Shown: positions 1 to 8,252, numbered from the stretch's first letter. The stretch: DNA of 9,850 bases from CAYNQN01 sp964530525 (GCA_964530525.1 CAZHBH010000077.1:1-9850); one strand, 5' to 3'. Translations and numbers: made by a program. The notes: generated from the letters alone by a model not told the origin.

Positions 1-3000
1 CTCCAGGGCCCGGTGTCACCTCGTTGCTCGGATCTGAGGCTTGGCCTTGTCCCACTTCGTTCACTGCCTGCACGGTGAAGGTGTAGTCCTGGCCTTCGTC
101 GAGGCCGATCACGTCCACGTGGGTCACCTCAGCCGAGGTGTGGGTCGTCTTGGCCCCTGGGGAGGTGGTGATCACGTATCCCGTGATGGGCGAACCACCG
201 TCGTTGGCAGGCGGGGTCCATGACACGTGTGCCATGAGGGGCCCAGCCTCAGCGGTCACCTCTGTGGGAGCACCTGGTGCCGTCGTTCCACCTTGGACCT
301 GGGTGATGGCCTGGGTCGTGTTCTCCACGGTGCAGGTGAGTCGCACGTACACGTCCACGAACACCAGGGGTGTGGGTGGCACGTGGATGGTGAGGTTCAC
401 CGGTGAGCGCATGGAGTAGACGATGTCCGCCAGCTCAGAGGCAGTCACCGTGCCGGAGGTCTCCAGCGTGATGGTGGCCGCCGGGTCGGTGATCGTGTGG
501 GTCTCGGGGAAGTTCCAGACCTGCTCTGATCCACCCGATGCCTGCATGGCGAGGTCCATGTCCTCCATGAAGATCTCGCTGGCCTGGGCCTCTATGGCCA
601 AGTTGGCGAGGTTCTCGGGGAGGGTGACCGACCACGAGAAGCTGACGTCACCGGTTCCAGCGCTGGTGAGGGTCTCGGGGACGTTGGCGACGAGCTCGGT
701 GGGCAAGGTGAGGATCCCATCCGGGGGAGCCACGATGGACTCCATGAGGCCCTTGGTCACTGCGTCTGCTCCCTGGCAGACGAACACCGGGTCCACGAAG
801 TCGGCCGTGATCTCGTAGCTCTGGGCCACAGACGCAGAGCCGGAGAAGGCCTCCTCGTCATCTGGGGTGAACGCAGCTATGAGGCTGTGGGTTCCCACGC
901 CCAGCTGGTCGACGACGACCTCGGCCGATCCGTCGGCAACAGCGACGGGTCCTGCGATGACCGTGTCGCCGTCGAGGAAGCTCACCGTTCCAGCCGCAGA
1001 GCCAGGCGTGATCGTGGCCGTGAGGGTCACGTCCATGCCGAGCACCGCAGAGCCCTCAGGTGAGATGGCGAGAGTCGTGCCGGTCTCGATCGGACCGGAG
1101 CTGGACTCGATGACGTATGCCAGCGGTGCCGACACCGAGTCACCGAAGTCTGGATCCGACGAGCCGAACGCAGCCGTGAGGCTGTGCTCGCCCACCGTGA
1201 TCTCGTCGGTGACGAGGGTGGCGACACCGTCTTCGACCTCTGCGGTGCCGAGGGCCTCGCCGTTGGCGAGGAACTCCACCGAACCCGAAGCGTCGGAGGG
1301 CTCCACGGTGGCGGTGAGGGTCACGTCCTCACCCTCCACCGCACCGTTGGCCGGATCGGCGCTGAGCGTGGTGGTGGTGTCGGTCGTGGGCAGCACCACG
1401 GTATGGGTCACGACCTGGGACACGGAAGGGAGCACCGTAGGTACATCCTGGTCCTGGTCCGGGGTGAACTGGGCGTGGAGGTCGTGCTCACCGAGCTCCA
1501 GACCCGAGAGGGCCCACACCGCCTGGCCACGGGAAACCTGGACGCTGCCAACCTGCTCACCATCAACGAAGAACGCAATGTCTCCGTCGTTGCCAAGACC
1601 TCCGTTGGCCGCCACTGGCGGGTCGACGAGGGCTTGCACCTGTACCACCTGACCAAGCTCCGACTCCGGGGAGACGACGAGGTCCAGCGTTGTCATCTGC
1701 GGCGAGTCGACCACGTGGATCGTCAGCCACTCAGACGTCGAAGGTGCGAACAGCGACGGGTTCCCTGGCGTGAAGCTCGCACGGACCTCGTAGGTTCCGG
1801 CGGGCAACGACTCGGTCACCTCGACGTTGTTCGGGCTCACCCTGTTGCCTGGGCTGGAGAGATTCCCAGTGCCAAGGTTCGCCACCACGCCTGTCTCAGT
1901 GTTCCTGGCCACGAATGACAGCGTGCCCGTGGCGGGAGACGTCGTCGAGGCGAACACCGATGGCCACTCTTCCCCTTCAGCGACGATACCGGCCATCTGA
2001 GAGGCGAACATCTGAGTGCCCGTGAGCATCGGGCCATCGGTCCCCGGAGCGGGCACCACCTCGAACGAGTAGGTCAACTCAGAACGGGCATATCCCTGGT
2101 TTCCCTGGTTGCTGGCGAACTCCGCCCCGGCATTGAACGCCGGGTCGAAGAAGATTGTGGCCTCGTGATGACCGAGCTCCTGAGGCACAAAGACCTCTAT
2201 GTCGGATACACCCTGACTCCCGAAGCTCGTTGAGCGCCATCCTCCCGCGCCGTTGGAGGTGAAGAAGGTGCCCGAACCGAACGGAGCGTTCACGTTCGAC
2301 GAGTTCACCATCCCTGGCTCCATGCCGAAGCTCACGCGAAGCGGCGTTCCGAGGGGGACGATTCCGACACCCCGAGTAGTCGACTCCTCCCCGTCTATCA
2401 GATAGAGGCTCGTCGGGATCTGCTCCCCCAACACCGTATGCGAGACAGGCTCCGAGTTCGCCGGCGCCCACCACCAGTCCGACACCACGATGGCAGGCTC
2501 GAAGACCGCCCGGAGAGAGTGCTCACCTGGGGCGAGAGCGGTCTGCACCGTGTAGTGGCCATCGTTGCCAGGTTGGACTCGCACCAACGAGTCGTTCGGG
2601 ACGCTGATCCCTACGCCTTTGATCCGAACCTGGGCACCGCCGTCGGCGTCGTCGACGATCCGGAGGAAGCCCTGGAGTGGGGCAGGTGCACCGGCATCGT
2701 TGGGAGGTGGGGTGATGGTGACTCCGATGTTCACTGGCTCCCCAGCGCTCGCCGTCTCGGGCACATCCAGCTCGATAGTCGGAGGAGTCTTCACCAGAGG
2801 CGGGAGCACCGCATAGTCGAACGCCTCAGATACCGGGGTCGCGGCGAAGGCCGAGCTAGAAGCCAGGTTTCTGGTGTTGACCTTCATGCTCACCTCGGTC
2901 GTCCCCGCTGGCAGCGAGGGCCAGCTGTTGGTACCGAAGGATGGCATCTGGATGTTGATCGGCAGCGGCCCTGCCGTCGAGAGGCGGGCGTTCAATGGGC

Positions 3001-5101
3001 CGGTGAAGACCGGCGTGCCATTCGAGTACACGGTGACGTCGAGGTCGTAGCCGGGGAATCCCAATGCGGGGATGTTGCCTCCACCTTCAAGGGTCATCTG
3101 AGCAGCGATGCTGACCGGCTGGCCCTCTGAGGAGCCACCACCTGGAGTGATGCTGAGGATCTCAAGCTCCGTCGCGGGAGCCTGAGCCGGCGGCTCGTAG
3201 GTGAGCTCGAGCTCCGTTGCGCCGCCGGAGAGGGCGGCGCTCACCTGAGACGCCATCGACGTTCCTGCGTCGTTGACGCATGAGCCTGCGGGCAGGAACG
3301 GAACGATGAAGCCCGTGTCCGACAGCGTGATCGGGCCGGACGTGCCACCGCGGTCACCCGTCAGGTCGACATCGAAGGGCCCCGCTACGCAGGTCGATGC
3401 GAACTGCTGTGCGCCGCTGCCGAAGTCGGCAGAGCTCACCTGGAAGAAGAGCTCGGTGGAAAGCGTCGTCTCACCCGAGGGCTGGATCGCACCCTCGATC
3501 GCTCCCTTCTGGGCAAGGACGCCTGTCACCGAACCGCTCGAGGTAACGAGAGACACCTGCGGGAAGAGGAGAGCATCACCTGGCCGCTGGACGCCCTCTG
3601 CGTCCGTTGGGAACGTGCCGTTCACGGCTCCCCCTCCAGGGACAGGCGCTGTCGCTCCGGGGAAGCTCACCTCGCCAGCTGTCACGGCAATGTCAAGGCT
3701 GTTGCCGAACAGAGCAGTGGGGTTCCCAGTTACGGCGACCGGGGTCGTCCCGGTGGCCGCGAAGTACTCGACGTCACCGCTGTACTCCGCTCGGAGCTCA
3801 TGTCCGCTCGGCGTCACCGGAAGAGTCAAGCTGAGCTCCAGCGGATCATCCGTCACCGCCTCCGTCGCAACCAGAGAGTTGTTGTCGTAGATGCGCACCA
3901 CACCCGAGGGGTCCGGGCCAGGAGAGGTGGCCTCAACGGAGACGCCAACGGTTGTGGTCGTCCCCGTGGCGCCGATCAAACCGCCGACCGTGAGCCTGTC
4001 GGGCGTCGCGCTGACGCTCACCTGCACCCGCTCGCGGTTCGCCGGGTTTGTGACCGTCACCGAGACGGGCTCCGACGTAGATGGCTCGAAACCACCAGAG
4101 CCAAGGAAGCTGGCCGTGATGGAACGGGTTCCGACTGTGTTGAGGGCTGCCACGAGGCTCGAGTCCCCTTCGGGGTCGAGCTCCGAGTATCCCAGCACCG
4201 TTGCCCCGTCGTTGAAGCGAACCACACCGGAGGGGGCGTTCACCGTTGCCGTCATGGTGACTTCGCCACCACCCGGGAGAATGGTGGGGTCGACCGTCAG
4301 CTCGGTCGTGGTTGGGTTGGAAGTACCACCTGATCCGATCGTCGTCGTGGACATGATCGGGGCAGGAACTTCACCCCGCGGCCAGCAGTCGACGTCGGCT
4401 AGCGCTACGGAGGCGGCCTGGAAGACATACCCAGCCGTGGCCTCGTTGGTGCCTGCCACACGGGTGTTGACGTTGGAGCCCACGCCACCAGTGGCGCGCA
4501 CGTTCACGTCGATGGCCGGGAACTGGAAGAAGGTCTCCAGTGTCGGCTCGGATGGGTTGCCGGGAACCATCGGGATGTGCAGCACGATGCGGCCCGGGTT
4601 GTGGTCGGTCGTGTTCACCGAGACCGTGGGTGTGCCGTCGATGCCAAAGCCGGTTCCCGGGACGACCTCAACCGACTCCACCGACGCGTTGGTCGGCAAG
4701 TTGAACATCAGGTCGATGTTTTGGAGGTGGAAGACCCGCACGATCCCGATGGGGCTGTCCTGCTCGTAGGGGAACGCACCCTGCTGCGGAGCGATCCGAA
4801 CCGTGAACTGGCTGTCGGGCTCCACCTGCGTGGGCGCCGTGACCTCCATGCCCATGGACTCCTGCTGCTCCACGCGCTGTCCGACCGCTGTACCGATGCA
4901 GTCCATATCGAAGGCCGTGGTCGTCATCTCGCCAGGAGGAGGCTCCTGGGCGCCCGCGACAGAAGGCGGTGGCACCGCCAGGGCGAGCAGCGAGCCGACC
5001 ATGGCCAGCACGAGGAGTGCGACCGTGGCAGCGCGCCAACTCTTCTTCACGTGTGCGGATGCGGTCGCGCCGCGCGCACTTCCAACGAACGATGAACTCA
5101 T
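1..5101 (-). CDS. Giant secreted multi-domain Ig-like/fibronectin III surface protein (3' end outside window)
   Basis: I translated this minus-strand frame end to end: 1,700 codons from ATG 5101 to the left edge with no stop. AGGGGGG lies 5 bases before the ATG. Residues 1-51 form a signal peptide: KK at 19-20, hydrophobic core 26-43, Ala-Gly-Ala cleavage site at 49-51. Next come a Cys-bracketed module (about 60-240; C68, C239), two Ig-like repeats (about 261-351, 358-460), a second module (about 461-640; C571, C608), seven more Ig-like segments (about 641-1433, the last two clearly homologous to each other), a third module (about 1433-1600; C1442, C1590) and a fibronectin III domain (about 1603-1697, with SWTPPANDGGSPITGY and YTFTVQAVNEVG). 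Ig repeats share the pattern 'G.V.F.DG ... G.HSL.A.F'. The family suggests an exported adhesive or structural surface protein. No catalytic motif is visible. Any cell-wall anchor lies outside the window. Function and ligand are unknown. Confidence 0.93.
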   Translation of the reverse strand, partial: MSSSFVGSARGATASAHVKKSWRAATVALLVLAMVGSLLALAVPPPSVAGAQEPPPGEMTTTAFDMDCIGTAVGQRVEQQESMGMEVTAPTQVEPDSQFTVRIAPQQGAFPYEQDSPIGIVRVFHLQNIDLMFNLPTNASVESVEVVPGTGFGIDGTPTVSVNTTDHNPGRIVLHIPMVPGNPSEPTLETFFQFPAIDVNVRATGGVGSNVNTRVAGTNEATAGYVFQAASVALADVDCWPRGEVPAPIMSTTTIGSGGTSNPTTTELTVDPTILPGGGEVTMTATVNAPSGVVRFNDGATVLGYSELDPEGDSSLVAALNTVGTRSITASFLGSGGFEPSTSEPVSVTVTNPANRERVQVSVSATPDRLTVGGLIGATGTTTTVGVSVEATSPGPDPSGVVRIYDNNSLVATEAVTDDPLELSLTLPVTPSGHELRAEYSGDVEYFAATGTTPVAVTGNPTALFGNSLDIAVTAGEVSFPGATAPVPGGGAVNGTFPTDAEGVQRPGDALLFPQVSLVTSSGSVTGVLAQKGAIEGAIQPSGETTLSTELFFQVSSADFGSGAQQFASTCVAGPFDVDLTGDRGGTSGPITLSDTGFIVPFLPAGSCVNDAGTSMASQVSAALSGGATELELTYEPPAQAPATELEILSITPGGGSSEGQPVSIAAQMTLEGGGNIPALGFPGYDLDVTVYSNGTPVFTGPLNARLSTAGPLPINIQMPSFGTNSWPSLPAGTTEVSMKVNTRNLASSSAFAATPVSEAFDYAVLPPLVKTPPTIELDVPETASAGEPVNIGVTITPPPNDAGAPAPLQGFLRIVDDADGGAQVRIKGVGISVPNDSLVRVQPGNDGHYTVQTALAPGEHSLRAVFEPAIVVSDWWWAPANSEPVSHTVLGEQIPTSLYLIDGEESTTRGVGIVPLGTPLRVSFGMEPGMVNSSNVNAPFGSGTFFTSNGAGGWRSTSFGSQGVSDIEVFVPQELGHHEATIFFDPAFNAGAEFASNQGNQGYARSELTYSFEVVPAPGTDGPMLTGTQMFASQMAGIVAEGEEWPSVFASTTSPATGTLSFVARNTETGVVANLGTGNLSSPGNRVSPNNVEVTESLPAGTYEVRASFTPGNPSLFAPSTSEWLTIHVVDSPQMTTLDLVVSPESELGQVVQVQALVDPPVAANGGLGNDGDIAFFVDGEQVGSVQVSRGQAVWALSGLELGEHDLHAQFTPDQDQDVPTVLPSVSQVVTHTVVLPTTDTTTTLSADPANGAVEGEDVTLTATVEPSDASGSVEFLANGEALGTAEVEDGVATLVTDEITVGEHSLTAAFGSSDPDFGDSVSAPLAYVIESSSGPIETGTTLAISPEGSAVLGMDVTLTATITPGSAAGTVSFLDGDTVIAGPVAVADGSAEVVVDQLGVGTHSLIAAFTPDDEEAFSGSASVAQSYEITADFVDPVFVCQGADAVTKGLMESIVAPPDGILTLPTELVANVPETLTSAGTGDVSFSWSVTLPENLANLAIEAQASEIFMEDMDLAMQASGGSEQVWNFPETHTITDPAATITLETSGTVTASELADIVYSMRSPVNLTIHVPPTPLVFVDVYVRLTCTVENTTQAITQVQGGTTAPGAPTEVTAEAGPLMAHVSWTPPANDGGSPITGYVITTSPGAKTTHTSAEVTHVDVIGLDEGQDYTFTVQAVNEVGQGQASDPSNEVTPGPG

Positions 5102-5160
5102 TGAACCCCCCTGATTGCTTGCTACTGACTGCTACTGACCTGTTTGGCTGACCTGACTGC
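5102..5160 (-). repeat. CTGAC/GTCAG motif cluster upstream of the giant surface-protein gene
   Basis: CTGAC occurs four times on the plus strand, at 5125, 5135, 5148 and 5153. The first two lie in a tandem 10-base repeat, GCTACTGACT then GCTACTGACC (5121-5140). On the gene's own strand these read [A/G]GTCAG. They sit 20-55 bases before the ATG, between the LysR terminator hairpin and the ribosome binding site. They could be a regulator-binding site or a 5' leader element. No convincing -10/-35 pair was found here. Confidence 0.4.
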
Positions 5161-5183
5161 TCTCGGAACTCGATCTCTCAACA

Positions 5184-5205
5184 GGCGCGAGCCCCCGCTC
5201 GCACC
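5184..5205 (-). terminator. Hairpin just after the lysR stop codon
   Basis: GGCGCGAGC (5184-5192), loop CCCC, then GCTCGCACC (5197-5205) form a 9-bp stem with one G-U wobble and a 4-base loop. It begins at the last base of the LysR stop codon. No T-run follows on the minus strand, as is common in GC-rich actinobacteria. It probably separates lysR transcription from the giant gene downstream. Confidence 0.55.
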
Positions 5206-6146
5206 TAGCCGCCGGCGTCCGCGCCTCCCTGTCGCGACGGCGAGGTGGATCCCGACTGGCGGGCGGCCGCAAGGGCGTGGCCGTCGGTGACGGCACGCCG
5301 CAGGGTCACGACACCGGGACGGTCGTGGTCGGCGGCTCGGTAGGCGATGGAGATGGGGACCACCCACGACGCCTGGTCCACCGGCAGCTCCACCAGCTCG
5401 CCCGAGGCGAGCTCGGCGACCACCGCAGAGCGGGCCACCACCCTTGGCACCCCGCCCGAAGAGTCACCGGTCCCTGGGACCGAGGCGACGCTCAGCTCGG
5501 CCAGCGACAGCGGTTCGGTGCGCGAGGCCCACGGATGATCGGCGGACACCACCCAGATGACCGGGTCGGAGAGCAGCGCTTCGACGCGCACCGAGGCGTG
5601 GGCCCAGTGCGGAGAGGCGACGCCGTCGTCCCTGGTCGCCTTGCCGTTCGACGCCTTCCTGGCCCCGGCCTTGGGGTCGGGAGCGGCCGACACCTGGGCG
5701 TCGGAGCCGTGGGGCTCCATGAACACCCCCACCGCCACGTCGATGACGCCCTCGGCGACGGCGTCGAGCATCTCGCTGGCGTCGGTGCCGGTCGCGATGT
5801 CGATGCGTGACGCCGCGGCGAGGTTCTCGAGGAAGGGCATCACGGCGTCGCTCGCCGAGCGCTGCACCTGCAGGCGGATGAGGTCGTCGTCGTCGATCAC
5901 GGCCATGGCCTCGTCGACGAGCGAGACGCACTGGGCGGCGTAGGGGACCAGCCGGTAGCCGGCGGGGGTGGGCTGCACCCCGTGCGGCATCCGGGTGAAG
6001 AGCTTCACGCCCACCCGGCTCTCCAGGCGGCGGATCCTCTCGGAGACGGACTGCTGGGTGACCTCCAGGTGACGGGCCGCTCTGGTGACGGACCGCTCTT
6101 GGACGACGAGGAGGAACGATCGGAGGTCATCGATGCTCAGAGCCAT
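5205..6146 (-). CDS. LysR-family transcriptional regulator
   Basis: The 313-residue protein starts at ATG 6146, which has AGGAGGG five bases upstream. The frame stays open to 6230, but that extra N-terminus lacks a ribosome binding site and would precede the usual LysR start. Residues 4-62 are the winged helix-turn-helix: 'LRSFLLVVQERSVTRAARHL' followed by 'TQQSVSERIRRLESRVGVKLF', both canonical. A linker helix (about 65-90) leads to a periplasmic-binding-protein-like effector domain (about 95-290). This domain contains a low-complexity stretch rich in Ala, Lys, Ser and Gly at about 158-190, where typical family members have a short loop. The C-terminus (about 300-313) is a disordered Ser/Gly tail. 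Length is normal for the family. The effector and targets cannot be read from sequence. LysR proteins usually control a divergent gene, but none is present here, so targets may be distant, or autoregulation may dominate. Confidence 0.93.
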   Translation of the reverse strand: MALSIDDLRSFLLVVQERSVTRAARHLEVTQQSVSERIRRLESRVGVKLFTRMPHGVQPTPAGYRLVPYAAQCVSLVDEAMAVIDDDDLIRLQVQRSASDAVMPFLENLAAASRIDIATGTDASEMLDAVAEGVIDVAVGVFMEPHGSDAQVSAAPDPKAGARKASNGKATRDDGVASPHWAHASVRVEALLSDPVIWVVSADHPWASRTEPLSLAELSVASVPGTGDSSGGVPRVVARSAVVAELASGELVELPVDQASWVVPISIAYRAADHDRPGVVTLRRAVTDGHALAAARQSGSTSPSRQGGADAGG

Positions 6147-6148
6147 TC

Positions 6149-6158
6149 GATCCCTCCT
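6149..6158 (-). promoter_or_regulatory. Ribosome binding site that fixes the lysR start
   Basis: On the minus strand AGGAGGG lies five bases (ATCGA) before ATG 6146. It is a near-perfect Shine-Dalgarno sequence and decides between this start and the upstream in-frame start at 6230. Confidence 0.85.
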
Positions 6159-6257
6159 GACAGGCATTCGCAGCTGGCTACTGGATTCATGGCCACCACT
6201 TACCGGATGTAACTCGGTTGCTCTCACCATAAGTCATGATGAGATCGTTGCCAAGTC

Positions 6258-6287
6258 AGGATATCTCCGACTCATGTCGAGAGTCAA
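6258..6287 (-). promoter_or_regulatory. Sigma-70-type promoter for lysR
   Basis: On the minus strand TTGACT (6287-6282) is followed after 18 bases by TATCCT (6263-6258). These match the -35 consensus at 5 of 6 and the -10 at 4 of 6 positions. Transcription would start near 6250, giving a leader of about 105 bases. An imperfect dyad, AGTC-N11-GACT, overlaps the -10 (about 6255-6273) and could be an autoregulatory LysR site. The promoter is read by eye and untested. Confidence 0.5.
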
Positions 6288-6375
6288 CAGCTATTCCAGG
6301 ACAAATTTGCAAGCGAACAGCTACTGCCTGTTCCAATCCCCCGACCATCTCCACCCGCTCGACCGCGAAACGAAC

Positions 6376-6426
6376 AGAACCGGCGTACCTCCGTCGTCAG
6401 ATGTCTGACAGAGGTACGCCGGTTCT
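6376..6426 (-). terminator. Strong nested hairpin after the CLC gene
   Basis: The arms AGAACCGGCGTACCTC (6376-6391) and GAGGTACGCCGGTTCT (6411-6426) are perfect 16-base inverted repeats. Inside them GTCAGA-TG-TCTGAC (6396-6409) forms a second inverted repeat, so the RNA folds as one long stem with a small asymmetric bulge. It starts 30 bases past the CLC stop codon. On the minus strand it is followed by a modestly T-rich stretch (GTTCGTTTCG). A terminator is the simplest reading. A dispersed palindromic element is the alternative. Confidence 0.7.
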
Positions 6427-6455
6427 AGGACGAGGGCAGACGAGCACCCGGCGAG

Positions 6456-8252
6456 CTAGTCCATCGGGTCGATCACCTCGGCGTCGTGACGCTGGCCCGG
6501 GCGGCGGAGGGGCCGGAGCCGCGGCATCCGCCATCCGTGCTGCCGGCGCTCGTGCTCGAGGTGGCTCTTGCGTATGGCGAGGATGTCGGTGCGGGTGACG
6601 ATGCCGCACAGCTTCCCGTGCACGTCGCCACCTTCGATCACAGGTAGGTGGTCGACCCCCTCGTCGAGCATCCGCTGCAGAGCCGTCGCCGCCACGTCGG
6701 CGGGCTCCACCGATACCACGTCGGCGCTCGCTGCCTCCGACACCGGAGCGTCGTCCGCGTGGGCGTCGGTGAGCAGGTCACCCCTGGAGATGATCCCCAC
6801 GCAGCGGCCCTCGCCGTCCACCACCGGGTACGCGCTGTGGGCGCCCTTGGTGAGCAGGCTCCGGGCGGCGGCGATCGGGGTGGACGCCGTCACGGTCTGC
6901 ACGTCGGTGGTCATGATCTGGGCGATCCCCGTCGTGCGATACCGATCCGGCTCGTAGTCGGTGTGGACGTGCAGGCCACGCCGCGAGAGCTTCTCGGTCA
7001 TGATGCTGTCGCGCATCAGTGCACCCGCCAGCAGGTTCGCCAGCACCGTCGCGATCATCAACGGCAAGATCACCTCGTAGTCACGGGTCAGCTCGAACAC
7101 GAAGACCATCGCCGTGAGGCTGGCCCTGGTGGCCGAGCCGAACGTCGCCGCCATCGCCACCAGCGCGAACGCGCCGGGCGAGACCTCGAGACCTGGCACC
7201 ACCGCGTTCACCAGCTCGCCGAAGAGCGTGCCGAACCCAGCGCTGATCAGCAGCATCGGTGCGAGCGTCCCTCCCGACGTGCCCGACGACAGGGCGATCC
7301 ACCAGGCGAGGAGCTTGCCCCCGGCCAGCAGCGCCACCGCAGCGATCGTGAGACGGCTGGAGAGGATGTCGCTGATCGCGTCGTACCCGACCCCCAGGGC
7401 CCTGGGCACCACCAGCCCCACCAGGGCGAAGCCCACAGCTCCGATGATCGGGTGCCAGAACTCGCCCACCGGGAGGCGGCGGAAGCCCGCCTCGAAGAGG
7501 AACAACCCCTTGCAGATGACCACCGCGAGCAGCCCGCACGCCAGGCCTAGCAGGGCGTAGGCGGGGAGCTGTCCGAGGCCCGCGAAGTCATGCGGTGGAA
7601 CGTCGAACAGCGGGCCGGCCTCGATGAGCGCCGCGTGCATGCCTCCCGCCACGGCCGCCGACACCACCAGCGGGATGAACGCCCTGGTGGAGAACTCGAA
7701 GAGCAGCAGCTCGATGGCCAGGATGACCGACGCGAGGGGAGCGCCGAAGGTGGCCGCCATCCCTGCGGCAGCGCCGCACGCGAGGAGGATCTTGCGCTCG
7801 GAAGGGGACACCCTGACGACCTGGCCGATGAGCGACCCCACGGCACCGCCCGTCACGATGATCGGACCCTCCGCCCCGAACGGCCCCCCGGTGCCGATGG
7901 CTATCGCCGAGGACGTCGGCTTGGCCACCGCCGCGCGAGGTGAGATGCGGCTCTGCTTGGTGAGCACGGCCTCCATCGCCTCGGGGATGCCGTGACCCCG
8001 GATGACCGGAGCCCACCTGGCGATCATCGAAACGGCTGTGGCCCCCAACACGGCCGCCACGATGATGTACGGGCTGACGACCAGCTCGCTGAACGACGGG
8101 ACCTCCCAGCCCCACTGGTGGAACAGGGCCAGGTTGGTGATGAGGCCGATGAGGTGCAGCAGCAGCCATGCCGCCAACCCCCCGATGATGCCTAGCCCAG
8201 CGGCCAGGCAGGTAAGGAACAGGAGCCGTCGCGAGGACGTGGTGGTGTCCAT
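6456..8252 (-). CDS. CLC-family chloride channel/transporter with C-terminal CBS pair
   Basis: The 598-residue membrane protein has hydrophobic helices from about 9 to 412 and two cytoplasmic CBS domains (about 444-495 and 505-560) with a basic tail. CLC landmarks are clear: GHGIPE (86-91, the GSGIP site), GPFGAEGP (123-130, containing gating glutamate E128), AATFGAPLASVILAIE (166-181) and SGTSGGTLAP (323-332). The family moves Cl- or related anions as channels or H+/Cl- antiporters, and CBS pairs often sense nucleotides. By alignment with E. coli ClcA, filter Ser107 is His87, proton glutamate Glu203 is Leu182 and central Tyr445 is Met418, so the mechanism and ion are uncertain. ATG 8252 has no Shine-Dalgarno sequence, but a -10-like TACGAT lies 7 bases upstream, suggesting a leaderless transcript. 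The gene is divergent from the MarR gene across 61 bases that hold tandem palindromes, which suggests MarR control. Confidence 0.95.
   Translation of the reverse strand: MDTTTSSRRLLFLTCLAAGLGIIGGLAAWLLLHLIGLITNLALFHQWGWEVPSFSELVVSPYIIVAAVLGATAVSMIARWAPVIRGHGIPEAMEAVLTKQSRISPRAAVAKPTSSAIAIGTGGPFGAEGPIIVTGGAVGSLIGQVVRVSPSERKILLACGAAAGMAATFGAPLASVILAIELLLFEFSTRAFIPLVVSAAVAGGMHAALIEAGPLFDVPPHDFAGLGQLPAYALLGLACGLLAVVICKGLFLFEAGFRRLPVGEFWHPIIGAVGFALVGLVVPRALGVGYDAISDILSSRLTIAAVALLAGGKLLAWWIALSSGTSGGTLAPMLLISAGFGTLFGELVNAVVPGLEVSPGAFALVAMAATFGSATRASLTAMVFVFELTRDYEVILPLMIATVLANLLAGALMRDSIMTEKLSRRGLHVHTDYEPDRYRTTGIAQIMTTDVQTVTASTPIAAARSLLTKGAHSAYPVVDGEGRCVGIISRGDLLTDAHADDAPVSEAASADVVSVEPADVAATALQRMLDEGVDHLPVIEGGDVHGKLCGIVTRTDILAIRKSHLEHERRQHGWRMPRLRPLRRPGQRHDAEVIDPMD

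Larger units (their letters stand above)
6147..6455. other. 309-base intergenic region of lower GC
   Basis: This gap between the LysR and CLC genes is visibly less GC-rich than its flanks, especially about 6180-6340. It holds the lysR ribosome binding site and promoter on the minus strand, and the nested hairpin at 6376-6426. Short open frames cross it on the plus strand, but they run into antisense of the neighbouring genes and lack a ribosome binding site, so I see no further gene. Confidence 0.7.

Noticed and set aside
867..1918. Long plus-strand frames of 261 and 244 codons
   Set aside because: They are antisense to the giant surface-protein gene, whose minus frame I translated without a stop and which shows clear Ig repeats. 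The plus-strand products are low-complexity Arg/Gly/Ser-rich with no recognisable domain.
3891..4769. Plus-strand frame of 292 codons
   Set aside because: It is the complementary-frame shadow of the same giant gene in high-GC DNA, with no ribosome binding site or domain.
6648..7550. Plus-strand frame of 300 codons, rich in His, Arg, Gln and Gly
   Set aside because: It lies wholly antisense to the CLC gene, whose membrane helices, CLC motifs and CBS domains are unmistakable.
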